Assembly: GCA_046546095.1 (NCBI GenBank) | Contig: JBKGYK010000028.1 | Coordinates: 1 to 35,938, forward strand | From: JAQIBY01 sp046546095 | GTDB taxonomy: Bacteria > Bacteroidota > Bacteroidia > Bacteroidales > ML635J-15 | Length of the DNA: 35,938 bases | Direction: 5' to 3' | Shown here: positions 26,201 to 34,098 of the stretch, piece after piece | How the letters are laid out: every line of letters begins with the position of its first letter | Position numbering within the stretch: position 1 is the stretch's first letter | Notes under the pieces: model-generated | Databases searched by the model: none | What the model was told of the DNA's origin: nothing | The model's input: only the letters and a program-made list of their open reading frames with translations | Program-made: the position numbers and the translations under genes

Positions 26201-27764
26201 CAGTAAGGCTGATGACATATTCGCCTGTATCTGTATATGCATGAGACTCCTCAGTGCCGGAGATAAACGGATCTGATAGTGAATCTATATTGCTGTAGAA
26301 ATCCCAGGTGAAATCAGTAATCTCATCCGGATCTGTTATGCTATCATAGCTTGTGTTGAATACGATGCCAAGGCAGCCTTCTGTCGTATCCACGGAAAAT
26401 GAAGCGGAAGGAGAGCTGATATTGATTTCCGGACCTGAATATTCTGCTTCGCAACCATTGGAGGAAACAACCTCAAGTACCGGGGTAAATGTCCCTGTTT
26501 CGTTATAAGTATGCGATGGATTTTCCTGATCGTCGCCGGAGCCATCGCCAAACAACCAGCTGTATTCATCAATTGTTGCTGAAGCGTCGCTGGTAAACTG
26601 GACGGTAAAAGGAGCTGAACAGCTGAAGTCCTCATCAACAACAAAAGCAGGCTCCGGGTCTTCAACAGTAATATTGATCGTGGTTGATGCTTCACAAACA
26701 CCCCCGGGATCTACTGTCATAGTGATGTTATGGGAGCCGGAAGAGGGGAAAGAATAGGCTGCCGTACTGTTTGACGATGTGCTGCCCTCGCCAAAATCCC
26801 ATTCCACATCATATCCTGCATTGTTGCATATAAAATAGGTGTTTGTGTTAATGCAGGTGATGTTGTTGGTTATTTCCTGAGAGTCATCATCCAGAATTGT
26901 ATAATCCGGTGTTACCGGATGCACATGTACATAATCCAGGGAATCAATTGTGTTGGTGCAACCATATTCATCTGTGACAGTCAGGCTGATATCATAATCT
27001 CCATTGCTTGTGTATTCATGGCTTGGGTTTTCAATTGTGGCATTTCCGCCATCCCCGAAATCCCAGTCAATTTCGTAATCCAGCCCTGATGTAACATTGA
27101 TGTTTGAAGAAAAATCAATACTTACAGGTGTCTGGCAGTAGGACTGAGGGTTGGCAGTCAGACTAAGTTCAGGAACAGCAGACAGGCTAATGGCATTCTC
27201 CTGACTGGCAAATGAGGTGCATCCGTTTTCATTGGTGGCCTCAAGTGTAATGGTATAAGTGCCTGCCTGAGTATAGGTATGTTCCGGATTTTCATCTGTA
27301 CTACTTGTGCCATCGCCAAAATTCCATGTGTACCCGTCAATGTTTCCGCCGCCTATTTGTGTTGTGGTGTTTACGAAATTTACCGTATGTGGTGCGCAAC
27401 CTGTAAAGCTCACATCCTGAAATCCTGCATCCGGTGTGGGCAGTACGGAAATGCTTATGAGCTTTGCATAATTGTTTCCATCACAGGTTACGGTAAGAAC
27501 CACATCATAAGTGCCTGGAGCATCATAATTTCTCACCGGATTGTAGACGGTAGAAGTGGCTCCGTCTCCAAAATCCCATACCCAGGAAACATCACCGGAA
27601 CATGCAGTGGTATCGCTGAGATTGGTAAAATGAATGTTTTCGTTCACACATACAGATTCTTCGTCTTCCCCGACTTCAAAATCGGCCACAGACTGTGCGT
27701 TTGCAATACTTAAGGACATGATAGCAAAGGCAACAATGGCAGAAATAATTTTTAGTAATGGCAT
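23241..27764 (-). CDS. Giant PKD-repeat surface protein with type-B T9SS signal
   Basis: 1507 aa. The signal peptide (ISAIVAFAIMSLSIANAQS) is followed by about 14 PKD-like beta-sandwich repeats. The clearest carry WDFGDG (near residues 65, 145, 230, 755 and 935); others have WLFGDG, WDFYSN, WLMGDT or WTFDDG variants. Two Ig-like modules and a gliding-motility-associated (type-B) C-terminal domain follow: VPRAFTPEGNEIN, FVIYNRWGEELF, WDGYYKGKLQPVDTYVYYVE. That last domain targets the protein through the type IX secretion system, usually with a PorP/SprF partner, which is the divergent neighbour here. It is very acidic and Asp-rich, consistent with a calcium-binding, cell-surface or secreted adhesin. 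Ligand unknown. Paired cysteines recur within repeats. Confidence 0.9.
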   Translation of the reverse strand: MPLLKIISAIVAFAIMSLSIANAQSVADFEVGEDEESVCVNENIHFTNLSDTTACSGDVSWVWDFGDGATSTVYNPVRNYDAPGTYDVVLTVTCDGNNYAKLISISVLPTPDAGFQDVSFTGCAPHTVNFVNTTTQIGGGNIDGYTWNFGDGTSSTDENPEHTYTQAGTYTITLEATNENGCTSFASQENAISLSAVPELSLTANPQSYCQTPVSIDFSSNINVTSGLDYEIDWDFGDGGNATIENPSHEYTSNGDYDISLTVTDEYGCTNTIDSLDYVHVHPVTPDYTILDDDSQEITNNITCINTNTYFICNNAGYDVEWDFGEGSTSSNSTAAYSFPSSGSHNITMTVDPGGVCEASTTINITVEDPEPAFVVDEDFSCSAPFTVQFTSDASATIDEYSWLFGDGSGDDQENPSHTYNETGTFTPVLEVVSSNGCEAEYSGPEINISSPSASFSVDTTEGCLGIVFNTSYDSITDPDEITDFTWDFYSNIDSLSDPFISGTEESHAYTDTGEYVISLTVTDTADCISDFELDVQVGEHHMPMFDTLSHPHLICPQDSLNFWSTSEDSSYIDNYEWLMGDTSSWQWGTSEEHHLQDFMFEEDTGYVQVVHVVDHNGCRDSLYMPDYFYVRGPVIHNIELNHDCEQGTEYLFTLDAVLASDWDWFVYDDTGNQLSQYLSTTDTTLIYDFPQTGEYWVHALARNDTTGCEFIDSLKVNVIQPMADFDLSPDFICAGEPGYDFSESGSENAESYYWDFGDGENSGWMPSSEVSHAYDTVGDVEVWLHVQDENGCVDSVMRVLHVSGPMITINSDYPVEGCTPFNLLIEGDVQADDPISYMSVTLIDVGTDEPAANGSGLLPFSSEFTINEAGVYDVEITATSGGCSNTNTYPGFLTLTSLDAGFTAASINDNDRELCVGDSVEFTPDTLYGPDYDYEWDFGDGSPASNEPIPVHTYTSPGSYDVSLTVSGNGCTRDEIKTAYIEVEEADAGFSIATTAISCPPFVIEAGDVTLDAPELDNAAYTWHSGYSNAPGSGYNSYEFSYPEAGDYQLQLEVVTSFGCQDEHSVMLTIDGPSGDLYVNGEPVQHDGTVNACLNETLEFSLENTEGLDSIEWTFDDGTSDTVLSTSHIYTSLPNEGNTYDVDASMHGSDCSYPLTVHVMIHDVMSQFSLIDPEYGVPADTAQCSPFVIDLINNSIGDDLTYNWTVEGIGNHTDQDWTGVEFVNDGQQDSVVDISLSVTNNEVGCSDTSSRQVVTGYIPDPQITPDTIICESDSLHLHASNGSHYLWYPGLYLSDTEVAEPQAMPEEDMTYYVTVTAANDCKNSDSVHIWLQHPVNSSIGSEWDSIVTGESISNFVSVDQENTSILWSPDESISCIDCENPVFNPLEDQDYVVEISDSLSCFTNIYAYSVFVDQSFTLDVPRAFTPEGNEINRVVFVRGHGIRDLKEFVIYNRWGEELFRTDDINQGWDGYYKGKLQPVDTYVYYVEAEMYNGKIKSKKGNIMLMR

Positions 27765-27794
27765 AAAAATTTCCCTTAATTTGTATTGGTTTCG

Positions 27795-27824
27795 TTGGAT
27801 TCACTAACAAAAATACTATATTTG
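27795..27824 (+). promoter_or_regulatory. Bacteroidota-type promoter of the porP/sprF gene
   Basis: TTG (27795-27797), 19 bases, then TATATTTG (27817-27824): a full match to the Bacteroidota housekeeping promoter pattern. It lies 21 bases upstream of the ATG. Confidence 0.75.
27808..27815 (-). promoter_or_regulatory. -7 promoter element of the PKD gene
   Basis: On the minus strand this reads TATTTTTG, matching TAnnTTTG, 43 bases upstream of the PKD gene's ATG. It is one base from the opposite-strand -7 element, so the two promoters face away from each other with interleaved core elements. The -33 match is poor. Confidence 0.45.
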
Positions 27825-27845
27825 AGGGATAAATAAAAGAGCAAA

Positions 27846-28865
27846 ATGCAAAAAAACCAAATTTTCATAACCATTCTGGTTCTTTTATCTGTGTTAAAGG
27901 TGTCTGATCTTTCTGCTCAGGATATTCATTTTTCGCAGTTTGGTAAGAGCCCGCTGCATGTCAACCCTGCTTATACCGGGATGTTTGAAGGCAATTGGCG
28001 ATTCAGCAATAATTACCGAAACCAGTGGAGTTCTGTCGGAATTCCGTTTAAAACCATTTCTGCCGGATTTGACAAACCATTTAACTTTGTTAAGGGAACT
28101 CTTGGTGCAGGTATTTATTTTGTTAACGATCAGTCTGGCGCTGCAGCACTGACAGCCAATAAGGTATATCTCTCCCTGGCATGGCAAACCCAAATATCCG
28201 GTCATGATCTTTCCGGTGGAGTGCAGGCGGGCTACGTTGTTAATACTTTTGATCATGACCCGCTTACTTTTCCCGGACAATACAATCCCAATACCGGCTA
28301 TTTTGATTCAGAAATGCCATCCTACCTCGATACATGGGATGAGAATATCAACTATCCCGATATTAACCTGGGCCTGGCCTGGTCCAAATCTTACGAAAAA
28401 ATCACGCCTGTGGCCGGTCTGAGCCTTTATCATATCAACAATCCTTCGCTAAGCTTTCTGCGGGATGATGATGCAAAACTTCCCCTGCGGTATGCAGTCA
28501 GTGCTTATGCAGATATTAAGCTGACAGAGCAATGGTTTGCCCGGCCTGATTTGTACACTGGTTTTACAACAAAGGCAAGCAATTTTCTTTTTGGAGCTGT
28601 AGCCGGATATAAGTTTCCCCTGGAAAATTTGCTTGAAAAAATATATGCAGGTGGAGGTGTCAGAACCCAACTCCATTCTACGGATGCACTGATTTTTAAA
28701 ACCGGAGTGGGTGTTATGGGTTTTGATGTTGGTATCAGTTATGATGTCAATATTTCCGGGCTGAGACAAGCCAGTAATTTTAAAGGAGCTTTTGAGTTAT
28801 CCATTGTTTATACCAATTTTGTGAAAGATATTGAACGCTTTGCAATTCCTTGTGACAGATATTAA
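27846..28865 (+). CDS. PorP/SprF-family type IX secretion membrane protein
   Basis: 339 aa. Signal peptide (ILVLLSVLKVSDLSAQD), then DIHFSQFGKSPLHVNPAYTGMFEGNWRFSNNYRNQW at about residues 25-60, the diagnostic start of the PorP/SprF barrel. GTLGAGIYFVNDQSG, LSGGVQAGYV and INLGLAW strands follow, and the C-terminal strand is FELSIVYTNF. These outer-membrane barrels help secrete or anchor one particular type-B substrate, generally encoded next door; here that is the divergent PKD protein. Together with the PorE-like gene three bases downstream it forms a two-gene operon. Many paralogues occur per genome, so this is not necessarily the core PorP. Confidence 0.9.
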   Translation: MQKNQIFITILVLLSVLKVSDLSAQDIHFSQFGKSPLHVNPAYTGMFEGNWRFSNNYRNQWSSVGIPFKTISAGFDKPFNFVKGTLGAGIYFVNDQSGAAALTANKVYLSLAWQTQISGHDLSGGVQAGYVVNTFDHDPLTFPGQYNPNTGYFDSEMPSYLDTWDENINYPDINLGLAWSKSYEKITPVAGLSLYHINNPSLSFLRDDDAKLPLRYAVSAYADIKLTEQWFARPDLYTGFTTKASNFLFGAVAGYKFPLENLLEKIYAGGGVRTQLHSTDALIFKTGVGVMGFDVGISYDVNISGLRQASNFKGAFELSIVYTNFVKDIERFAIPCDRY

Positions 28866-28868
28866 ACT

Positions 28869-31004
28869 ATGAAGCATTTTCAACTGACAATAATCCTCAG
28901 TGTTGTTATTTTTGCATTTGTCATTAATCCGGCTGTCGGACAGGATATGATGGAAGATATGAATAGCCGGCAGATTAAGAGATACGGCCTGCAGGCCATG
29001 AAATCCGGTGATATATTTACAGCCATTGATTATCTGGCTGCTTATCTTGAGGAAGAACCGGATGATGCAAATATATCTTACACACTTGCGGAATTGTATT
29101 TTAAAGAAAGAAATTATCCTTCTGCCGGGAAGTATTATCACAAGGCCTTCCGTGCCAAAAGAGGGAAATTTCCAGAAGCACAGTTTAAGTATGCTGTTTG
29201 CCTGAAAATGCAGGCAAAATATGAGGAGGCACTTAAAGAATTCAATATATTCAGACGATACAGCAGGGATATAAACAAATCAAAAAGTAAATACTATAAA
29301 GACCGTTTACAAACAGAAATAGAGGGATGTCAGCTGGCACTTGCCGACAGTATTCATGACAATTATGTTGTGAACAATATGCATGGCATCAACCACAAAC
29401 ACATTGATTTTAATCCCATACCTCTCGAAGAGGATCGTATGATTTATGCTTCTTTACCCATGGATGAAATGCAATATTTCGATCCTGCAACCGACAGCAT
29501 CCCCAGACGTCGGTTCTATATGGCATACAAAGACGGCAAATCCTGGAAAACCGGAGAAGAGTTTGGTGGTGATCTTATCAATACACAGGAGGCAAATACA
29601 GGCAATGGAGCTTTTTCACCAGATCAAAAGCGCTTTTATTTTACCCGTTGCTCAAAACATCCGGGAATCGCTAATAAGATGATTTGTCAAATATACAGGA
29701 CAGAAAAGAAAAACAACGAATGGCAGGAGCCGGAATTGCTCAATAATGAAATCAACCTGCCGGGATATACTTCAAGTATGCCGGCTGTGGGGGTGTCACG
29801 TCGCAATACCGATATGCTGTATTTTGTGTCTGACCGACCCGAAGGCGGGCAGGGTGGTATGGATATCTGGTACACCTACTGGGATCCAAGACGGGAGGCT
29901 TTCATGCCACCACGAAATTGCGGCCGGAAAATCAATACAGTTGGTGATGAGATGACACCTTTCTACCATGTAAACAGCAAGACATTGTACTTTAGTTCTG
30001 ATGCTTATCCAAATTATGGCGGACTTGATGTCTTTAAGACCCGGGGCAGCGGACGGCAGTTCAGTGATCCCGAAAATGTCGGAAAACCCGTAAACTCTGA
30101 AGTGGATGAACTGTATTTCTCCAAGGCGGAGGAAGGGTATTACGGATATTTTGTTTCCAACCGGGCGGGAGGACAAAGCCTGCGTCATGAAACCTGCTGT
30201 GATGATATTTATCAATACATTGACAGTGATTACATCCGTATCTGGCTAACCGGACAAATCTACGGAATCACGGATTTGTCCTTTTATAACAGCATCCGGG
30301 AAGAATATGAGCAAAATCTCACAATTGATCATTTGCATCACATGGATGACACCTCATCCATGGAACGCCTGCATAAGTACCCGGTGTCATTATTCATGAA
30401 AGATCCGGAAACCGGAAAGGAAAGTTTTATCAAAACAGATTCCACAAATCAGGGCCGTTTTTGGTTCAATCTGGAGCAAGGAATTGATTATGTGTTGAAA
30501 GTCAAAGATTTTAACCGTGATGAAAAGGAATTTGCTCTCACAACCCGGGACATCACAAAAGATGACACCCTGCATATGGATGCCATCATCGTAAATACGA
30601 TACCCACGGAACCGCTTGTGCTGAAAAATGTCTATTACGAATACAATGACCATAAGCTCACTGATGAGGCCAAAAATGTCATTGATAATACCATTTTCGA
30701 TCTGTTGCAGGAAAACCCGAATATTGTGGTTGAAATAAGCTCGCATACAGACAGTGTTGGTAGCGATGAATTTAATTTGGAGCTGTCACAAAAACGGGCA
30801 GAATCGGTAGTGGAACACCTGATAGACAGAGGCATCCCTGAGGATCAGTTAGAGGCCAGGGGTTACGGCGAAAAAGACCCAATAGCACCCAATACAAATC
30901 CCGATGGTACCGACAACGAAGAGGGCCGTGCCAAAAACCGGCGGACAGAATTCAGAATAATCGGGGAACTTGAGGATTACTCCGATATCATTTATGAGGA
31001 ATGA
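28869..31004 (+). CDS. PorE-like TPR / beta-propeller / OmpA protein
   Basis: 711 aa. A signal peptide (VVIFAFVINPAVGQD) is followed by a TPR region at about residues 30-150 (YFKERNYPSAGKYYHKAFRA). A PD40/WD40-like beta-propeller spans about 185-450 (GAFSPDQKRFYFTRC, DMLYFVSDRPEGGQGGMDIWY, KTLYFSSDAYPNYGGLDVF, YFVSNRAGG). A carboxypeptidase-regulatory-like segment lies at about 495-570, and an OmpA peptidoglycan-binding domain at about 585-705 (VEISSHTDSVGSDEFNLELSQKRAESV, with TDS Asp and NRRTEF Arg). The same order is known from PorE, the T9SS protein linking the outer-membrane machine to peptidoglycan. PorE is a lipoprotein; no lipobox is seen here. It starts three bases after the PorP/SprF gene. 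Confidence 0.85.
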   Translation: MKHFQLTIILSVVIFAFVINPAVGQDMMEDMNSRQIKRYGLQAMKSGDIFTAIDYLAAYLEEEPDDANISYTLAELYFKERNYPSAGKYYHKAFRAKRGKFPEAQFKYAVCLKMQAKYEEALKEFNIFRRYSRDINKSKSKYYKDRLQTEIEGCQLALADSIHDNYVVNNMHGINHKHIDFNPIPLEEDRMIYASLPMDEMQYFDPATDSIPRRRFYMAYKDGKSWKTGEEFGGDLINTQEANTGNGAFSPDQKRFYFTRCSKHPGIANKMICQIYRTEKKNNEWQEPELLNNEINLPGYTSSMPAVGVSRRNTDMLYFVSDRPEGGQGGMDIWYTYWDPRREAFMPPRNCGRKINTVGDEMTPFYHVNSKTLYFSSDAYPNYGGLDVFKTRGSGRQFSDPENVGKPVNSEVDELYFSKAEEGYYGYFVSNRAGGQSLRHETCCDDIYQYIDSDYIRIWLTGQIYGITDLSFYNSIREEYEQNLTIDHLHHMDDTSSMERLHKYPVSLFMKDPETGKESFIKTDSTNQGRFWFNLEQGIDYVLKVKDFNRDEKEFALTTRDITKDDTLHMDAIIVNTIPTEPLVLKNVYYEYNDHKLTDEAKNVIDNTIFDLLQENPNIVVEISSHTDSVGSDEFNLELSQKRAESVVEHLIDRGIPEDQLEARGYGEKDPIAPNTNPDGTDNEEGRAKNRRTEFRIIGELEDYSDIIYEE

Positions 31005-31009
31005 TTGGA

Positions 31010-31507
31010 CTAGATCAGTCCTGAGAGTTCTTCCATCAGGATTTTGCGGGCAAAATAGATGCGGCTTTTGATTGTTCCAAGTGGCAGGTTGAGTCTTTTG
31101 GCGATTTCTGTGTATTTAAAACCCTTGTAAAACAGGATGAAAGGTACTCTGTATTTTGAATTCAATTTCAACAATGCCTTGTGTATATCAGATCTCATGA
31201 CATACAAATCAAGACCTGTTTCATTTTCTACTTTCGCTGAAGCATATGAACCTACATCCTTTACTTCTGCCTCCATTTTTTGCCTGGATTTTTCCCTTCG
31301 GTACTGATTGATGAAGGTGTTTTTCATTATTGTGAACAACCATGAGCGCAGATTTTTATCGTGAACATACCGATCCTCATTCTTCAATGCTTTAAACATT
31401 GTTTCCTGCATTAAGTCATTGGCCGTCTCACTGTCGTTGGTTAAACTTAAGGCATAATACTTCAAATGTTCTGAATGTTCTGTAATCTGTGTTGATAGCT
31501 TTGTCAT
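31010..31507 (-). CDS. ECF-family RNA polymerase sigma factor
   Basis: 165 aa sigma-70 family protein reduced to region 2 (about residues 12-80: YALSLTNDSETANDLMQETMFKAL for core binding and -10 recognition, RSWLFTIMKNTFINQYRR) and region 4 (about 110-160: LLKLNSKYRVPFILFYKGFKYTEIAKRLNLPLGTIKSRIYFARKIL, the helix-turn-helix for -35 recognition). No anti-sigma gene is adjacent, so control may be transcriptional or by a distant partner. It is convergent with the PorE-like gene with only five bases between stops. An ECF factor, SigP, regulates T9SS genes in Porphyromonas; whether this is its equivalent is untested. Its upstream region also holds the Rex-type operator facing the hydrogenase operon. 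Confidence 0.9.
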   Translation of the reverse strand: MTKLSTQITEHSEHLKYYALSLTNDSETANDLMQETMFKALKNEDRYVHDKNLRSWLFTIMKNTFINQYRREKSRQKMEAEVKDVGSYASAKVENETGLDLYVMRSDIHKALLKLNSKYRVPFILFYKGFKYTEIAKRLNLPLGTIKSRIYFARKILMEELSGLI

Positions 31508-31630
31508 ATTTTAATATTATGTTTTAGTTTACCCCTAAAATTACAACAATTTCTCACACATGCAAATATTTTCGGCATTATTTTTAATTAAAAGCCAAAA
31601 AATATAGGAACAACATTTTTGCGTTTTTGC

Positions 31631-31648
31631 TTGTTAATGTCTTAACAA
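31631..31648. promoter_or_regulatory. Rex-type redox operator upstream of the hydrogenase operon
   Basis: TTGTTAA-TGTC-TTAACAA is a perfect 7+4+7 inverted repeat. It matches the established Rex family site (TTGTGAA/TTGTTAA-N4-TTCACAA/TTAACAA). Rex is the NADH/NAD+-sensing repressor that commonly controls fermentation, hydrogenase and respiratory genes. The site lies just upstream of the -7 element of the operon, in the 186-base divergent gap with the sigma gene. No rex gene is in the window. Confidence 0.7.
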
Positions 31649-31652
31649 TGTT

Positions 31653-31675
31653 TATTTGTTAACAAATATTTGTTA
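31653..31675. promoter_or_regulatory. Two overlapping 16-bp palindromes at the hyd promoter
   Basis: TATTTGTTAACAAATA (31653-31668) and TAACAAATATTTGTTA (31660-31675) are both perfect palindromes and share the block between them. They give three alternating half-sites of the TTTGTTA type, related to the Rex half-site. The block covers the expected -33 to -7 region, so occupancy would block polymerase. Confidence 0.55.
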
Positions 31676-31681
31676 TATTTG
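31674..31681 (+). promoter_or_regulatory. -7 promoter element of the hydrogenase operon
   Basis: TATATTTG matches TAnnTTTG and ends 12 bases before the ATG at 31694, giving a very short leader. Its first two bases are the last two of the upstream palindrome. Confidence 0.5.
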
Positions 31682-31693
31682 TAAAAAAGAAAG

Positions 31694-32152
31694 ATGGCAG
31701 CAGGCATTAAACATATTATTTATAAGTATCCCGATAAGGCGCAAAAAGACCTGATTCCGATATTGCAGGAAGTGCAAAACGAACAGGGATACATCACTGA
31801 AGAGCACATCAGGGAAATAACCAGGGCTCTCAGTATTCCGGGCAGCCGAATATATGGTATTGCTACTTTTTATAATCAATTCAGGTTTCGTGAAAATGCC
31901 CCTGTTCATATCAGATTGTGTGCCGGGTCAGCCTGTCATGTGATGGGAGCAGACAACCTGCGTGATACGCTTATTTCCAAATTGAATATCATGGATAACG
32001 GCGTATCCAAAAACGGGAAAATCAGTATTGAAGAGGTGAGTTGTCTGGGGGCCTGTGCACTGGCGCCTCTTATTCAGGTCAATGATACTTACCATACCCG
32101 TCTGAACAAACAAAAACTTGACCGGATAATCAAGACATTAAACAACAAATAA
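31694..32152 (+). CDS. hydC: HydC/NuoE-like [2Fe-2S] subunit
   Basis: 152 aa thioredoxin-like ferredoxin of the NuoE family, here as the small electron-transfer subunit of an [FeFe]-hydrogenase-type complex. An N-terminal helical bundle (LIPILQEVQNEQGYITEEHIREI) precedes the [2Fe-2S] fold with the four ligands Cys76, Cys81, Cys117 and Cys121 (LCAGSACHVMGA and EVSCLGAC). All ligands are intact. It opens the operon nine bases before the HydB-like gene, the order C-B-A known from bifurcating hydrogenases. The gene symbol reflects position and family, not proven function. Confidence 0.85.
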   Translation: MAAGIKHIIYKYPDKAQKDLIPILQEVQNEQGYITEEHIREITRALSIPGSRIYGIATFYNQFRFRENAPVHIRLCAGSACHVMGADNLRDTLISKLNIMDNGVSKNGKISIEEVSCLGACALAPLIQVNDTYHTRLNKQKLDRIIKTLNNK

Positions 32153-32161
32153 GCACAGCCT

Positions 32162-34093
32162 ATGAATCTGATTAAAGAACATCTCCCGCTTCTTCTTATG
32201 GGACCCAATCCCCCGAAAGGCAATGCTGTGCTGGATAGAAACATAGCCACCATACGCCGGGATTTTGTCCGAAAACCCGTGATTTTTGTTGGTATGGGAA
32301 GCTGTGGTGTTATTGCCGGGGCAGATAAAACAAAGAATAAGATAATTGAGCATATTAAAGAAGAAAATCTGGATGCAGAAGTTGTTGAAGTGGGGTGCAT
32401 CGGGTTGTGCTCTGCTGAGCCCATTGTTGATGTGCAGATTCCAGGCAGAACCCGTATCAGTTTTCCAGGAATTACTGAAGAGAAGGTGGCAGAATTGATG
32501 GATGCGGTAACAAACAATTTCCTGCCGGCCTACGGCAATCTGGGACAATATCCTCAGGCTAATCTTGCGGAATGGGATGATGTGCCATACCTGAACAATC
32601 TCAGCTTTTTTACTACACAGAAAAAACATCTTACCCGGCGAACGGGAATTGTGTCTCCTGATAATATTGATGAATACATCATTTCTGAAGGATACCGGGC
32701 ATTTGCTAAAGCAATTACAGCCCATACATCAGAGGAGGTATGCAAGATTGTTAAGTCAGCCGGACTTAAAGGGCGCAGCGGGTCTGCTTATCTTACCGGG
32801 GACAAATGGCTGGCAGCACTAGAACAATCTGAAGCCTCAAGATATATCATCTGCAATGCTGATGAGAGTGATCCGGGGGCTTTTGTGGACAGGCACCTGG
32901 TGGAAGGCGATCCACACCAGGTAATTGAGGGTGTGGCAATTGCCGCTTATGCCATACAGGCAAACCGGGCAATCATTTACATCCGGAATCAGTATAAGCT
33001 TGCCATACAACGGCTGAAGACAGCCCTGAAGCAGGCCTATGAGTATGAGTTGCTTGGCGAGAATATTTTCAACAGTGGCTTTGAGTTGTATATTGATATT
33101 AAAGAAGGTCCCGGGGCTCATGTGTGTGGTGAAGAAACAGCTCTGATTGCCAGCCTGGAAGGCAAAAGGGGAATGCCTCAGCCCAAACCACCATATCCGG
33201 CGGAAAGAGGGTTGTTTGGTAAACCCACTGTAGTTAACAACCTGGAAACACTGGCCAATGTGCCATACATTATAAGGCTGGGAGGAGAAAAATTTAAAAA
33301 AACCGGTACAGAAAACAGTCCGGGTACAAAACTACTGTCGGTGAGCGGGAAAATTGCCAAAACCGGCGTCCTGGAAGTTGAAATGGGTATCAACGTGCGT
33401 GATATAATCCAAACCTGTGGCGGTGTTCCCGGTGATAAGGAATTAAAAGCTGTCCATATTGGCGGACCTTCAGGTGGGGTGATAAATACCAGCAATTTGG
33501 ATATCCCTCTGGATTTTGCTGCCATGGAAAAAGCCGGTCTTAAAATGGGAAGCGGAAGTTTTCTTGTGCTTGATGAAAACAATTGTATCATCAGCCTTGC
33601 CAGGTATTTTATGCGTTTTATCCAGCAGGAATCCTGTGGGAAATGCATTCCCTGCAGAGAGGGCTCCCAGCGTATGTTGGATATCCTGACCCGGATTACC
33701 CGAAAGCCATATGATGAAAGCGGACACAAATCACTGGAACGATTCAAAGGAGTTATGCAACTTGAAAGCCTTGCCAAAGTTATGAAAGAAACTTCCCTTT
33801 GCGGCCTGGGACAAAATGCAGCAAATACGGTTTTGAGCACCCTTGAGCATTTCAGAAATGAATATGAGGAACATATCTTTGACCGCAAATGCAAAGCAGG
33901 CGTATGCAAGGAACTCAAATCCTACACCATTGATGTGGATTTGTGTACCGGTTGCACCATTTGTGCACGCAAATGCCCTGCTGATGCTATCATCGGGGTG
34001 GCCAGACATCCGTATTTTATCGTTAAGGAAAAGTGCATAGGCTGCGGACTGTGTTATGATAATTGTAAGTTTAACGCGATCAAGACAGATTAG
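32162..34093 (+). CDS. hydB: HydB/NuoF-like flavoprotein subunit with altered FMN/NADH loop
   Basis: 643 aa. Residues 40-115 form a thioredoxin-like region with Cys48, Cys79 and Cys83. Residues about 160-480 are the NuoF FMN/NADH domain. ESCGKCIPCREGS and SLCGLG supply the [4Fe-4S] ligands. The C-terminus has two [4Fe-4S] clusters (CTGCTICARKCP, CIGCGLCYDNC). In bifurcating hydrogenases this subunit exchanges electrons with NAD(H). The flavin/NADH loop, usually GRGGxGFPTG, here reads GRSGSAYLTG (residues 204-213), and NADEGDPG reads NADESDPG (232-239), so key glycines are replaced. Other blocks (GEETALIASLEGKRGMPQPKPP) are normal. Cofactor binding may be altered. Confidence 0.85.
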   Translation: MNLIKEHLPLLLMGPNPPKGNAVLDRNIATIRRDFVRKPVIFVGMGSCGVIAGADKTKNKIIEHIKEENLDAEVVEVGCIGLCSAEPIVDVQIPGRTRISFPGITEEKVAELMDAVTNNFLPAYGNLGQYPQANLAEWDDVPYLNNLSFFTTQKKHLTRRTGIVSPDNIDEYIISEGYRAFAKAITAHTSEEVCKIVKSAGLKGRSGSAYLTGDKWLAALEQSEASRYIICNADESDPGAFVDRHLVEGDPHQVIEGVAIAAYAIQANRAIIYIRNQYKLAIQRLKTALKQAYEYELLGENIFNSGFELYIDIKEGPGAHVCGEETALIASLEGKRGMPQPKPPYPAERGLFGKPTVVNNLETLANVPYIIRLGGEKFKKTGTENSPGTKLLSVSGKIAKTGVLEVEMGINVRDIIQTCGGVPGDKELKAVHIGGPSGGVINTSNLDIPLDFAAMEKAGLKMGSGSFLVLDENNCIISLARYFMRFIQQESCGKCIPCREGSQRMLDILTRITRKPYDESGHKSLERFKGVMQLESLAKVMKETSLCGLGQNAANTVLSTLEHFRNEYEEHIFDRKCKAGVCKELKSYTIDVDLCTGCTICARKCPADAIIGVARHPYFIVKEKCIGCGLCYDNCKFNAIKTD

Positions 34094-34098
34094 ATACC

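Noticed and set aside
23241..27764. CRISPR array or DNA-level tandem repeat
   Set aside because: The recurring signals are protein-level PKD repeats (WDFGDG-type) with diverged DNA and no regular spacer spacing.
33178..33918. A 246-aa minus-strand reading frame opposite the HydB-like gene
   Set aside because: It lies wholly antisense to a strongly conserved gene, has no recognisable domain and has no promoter or RBS.
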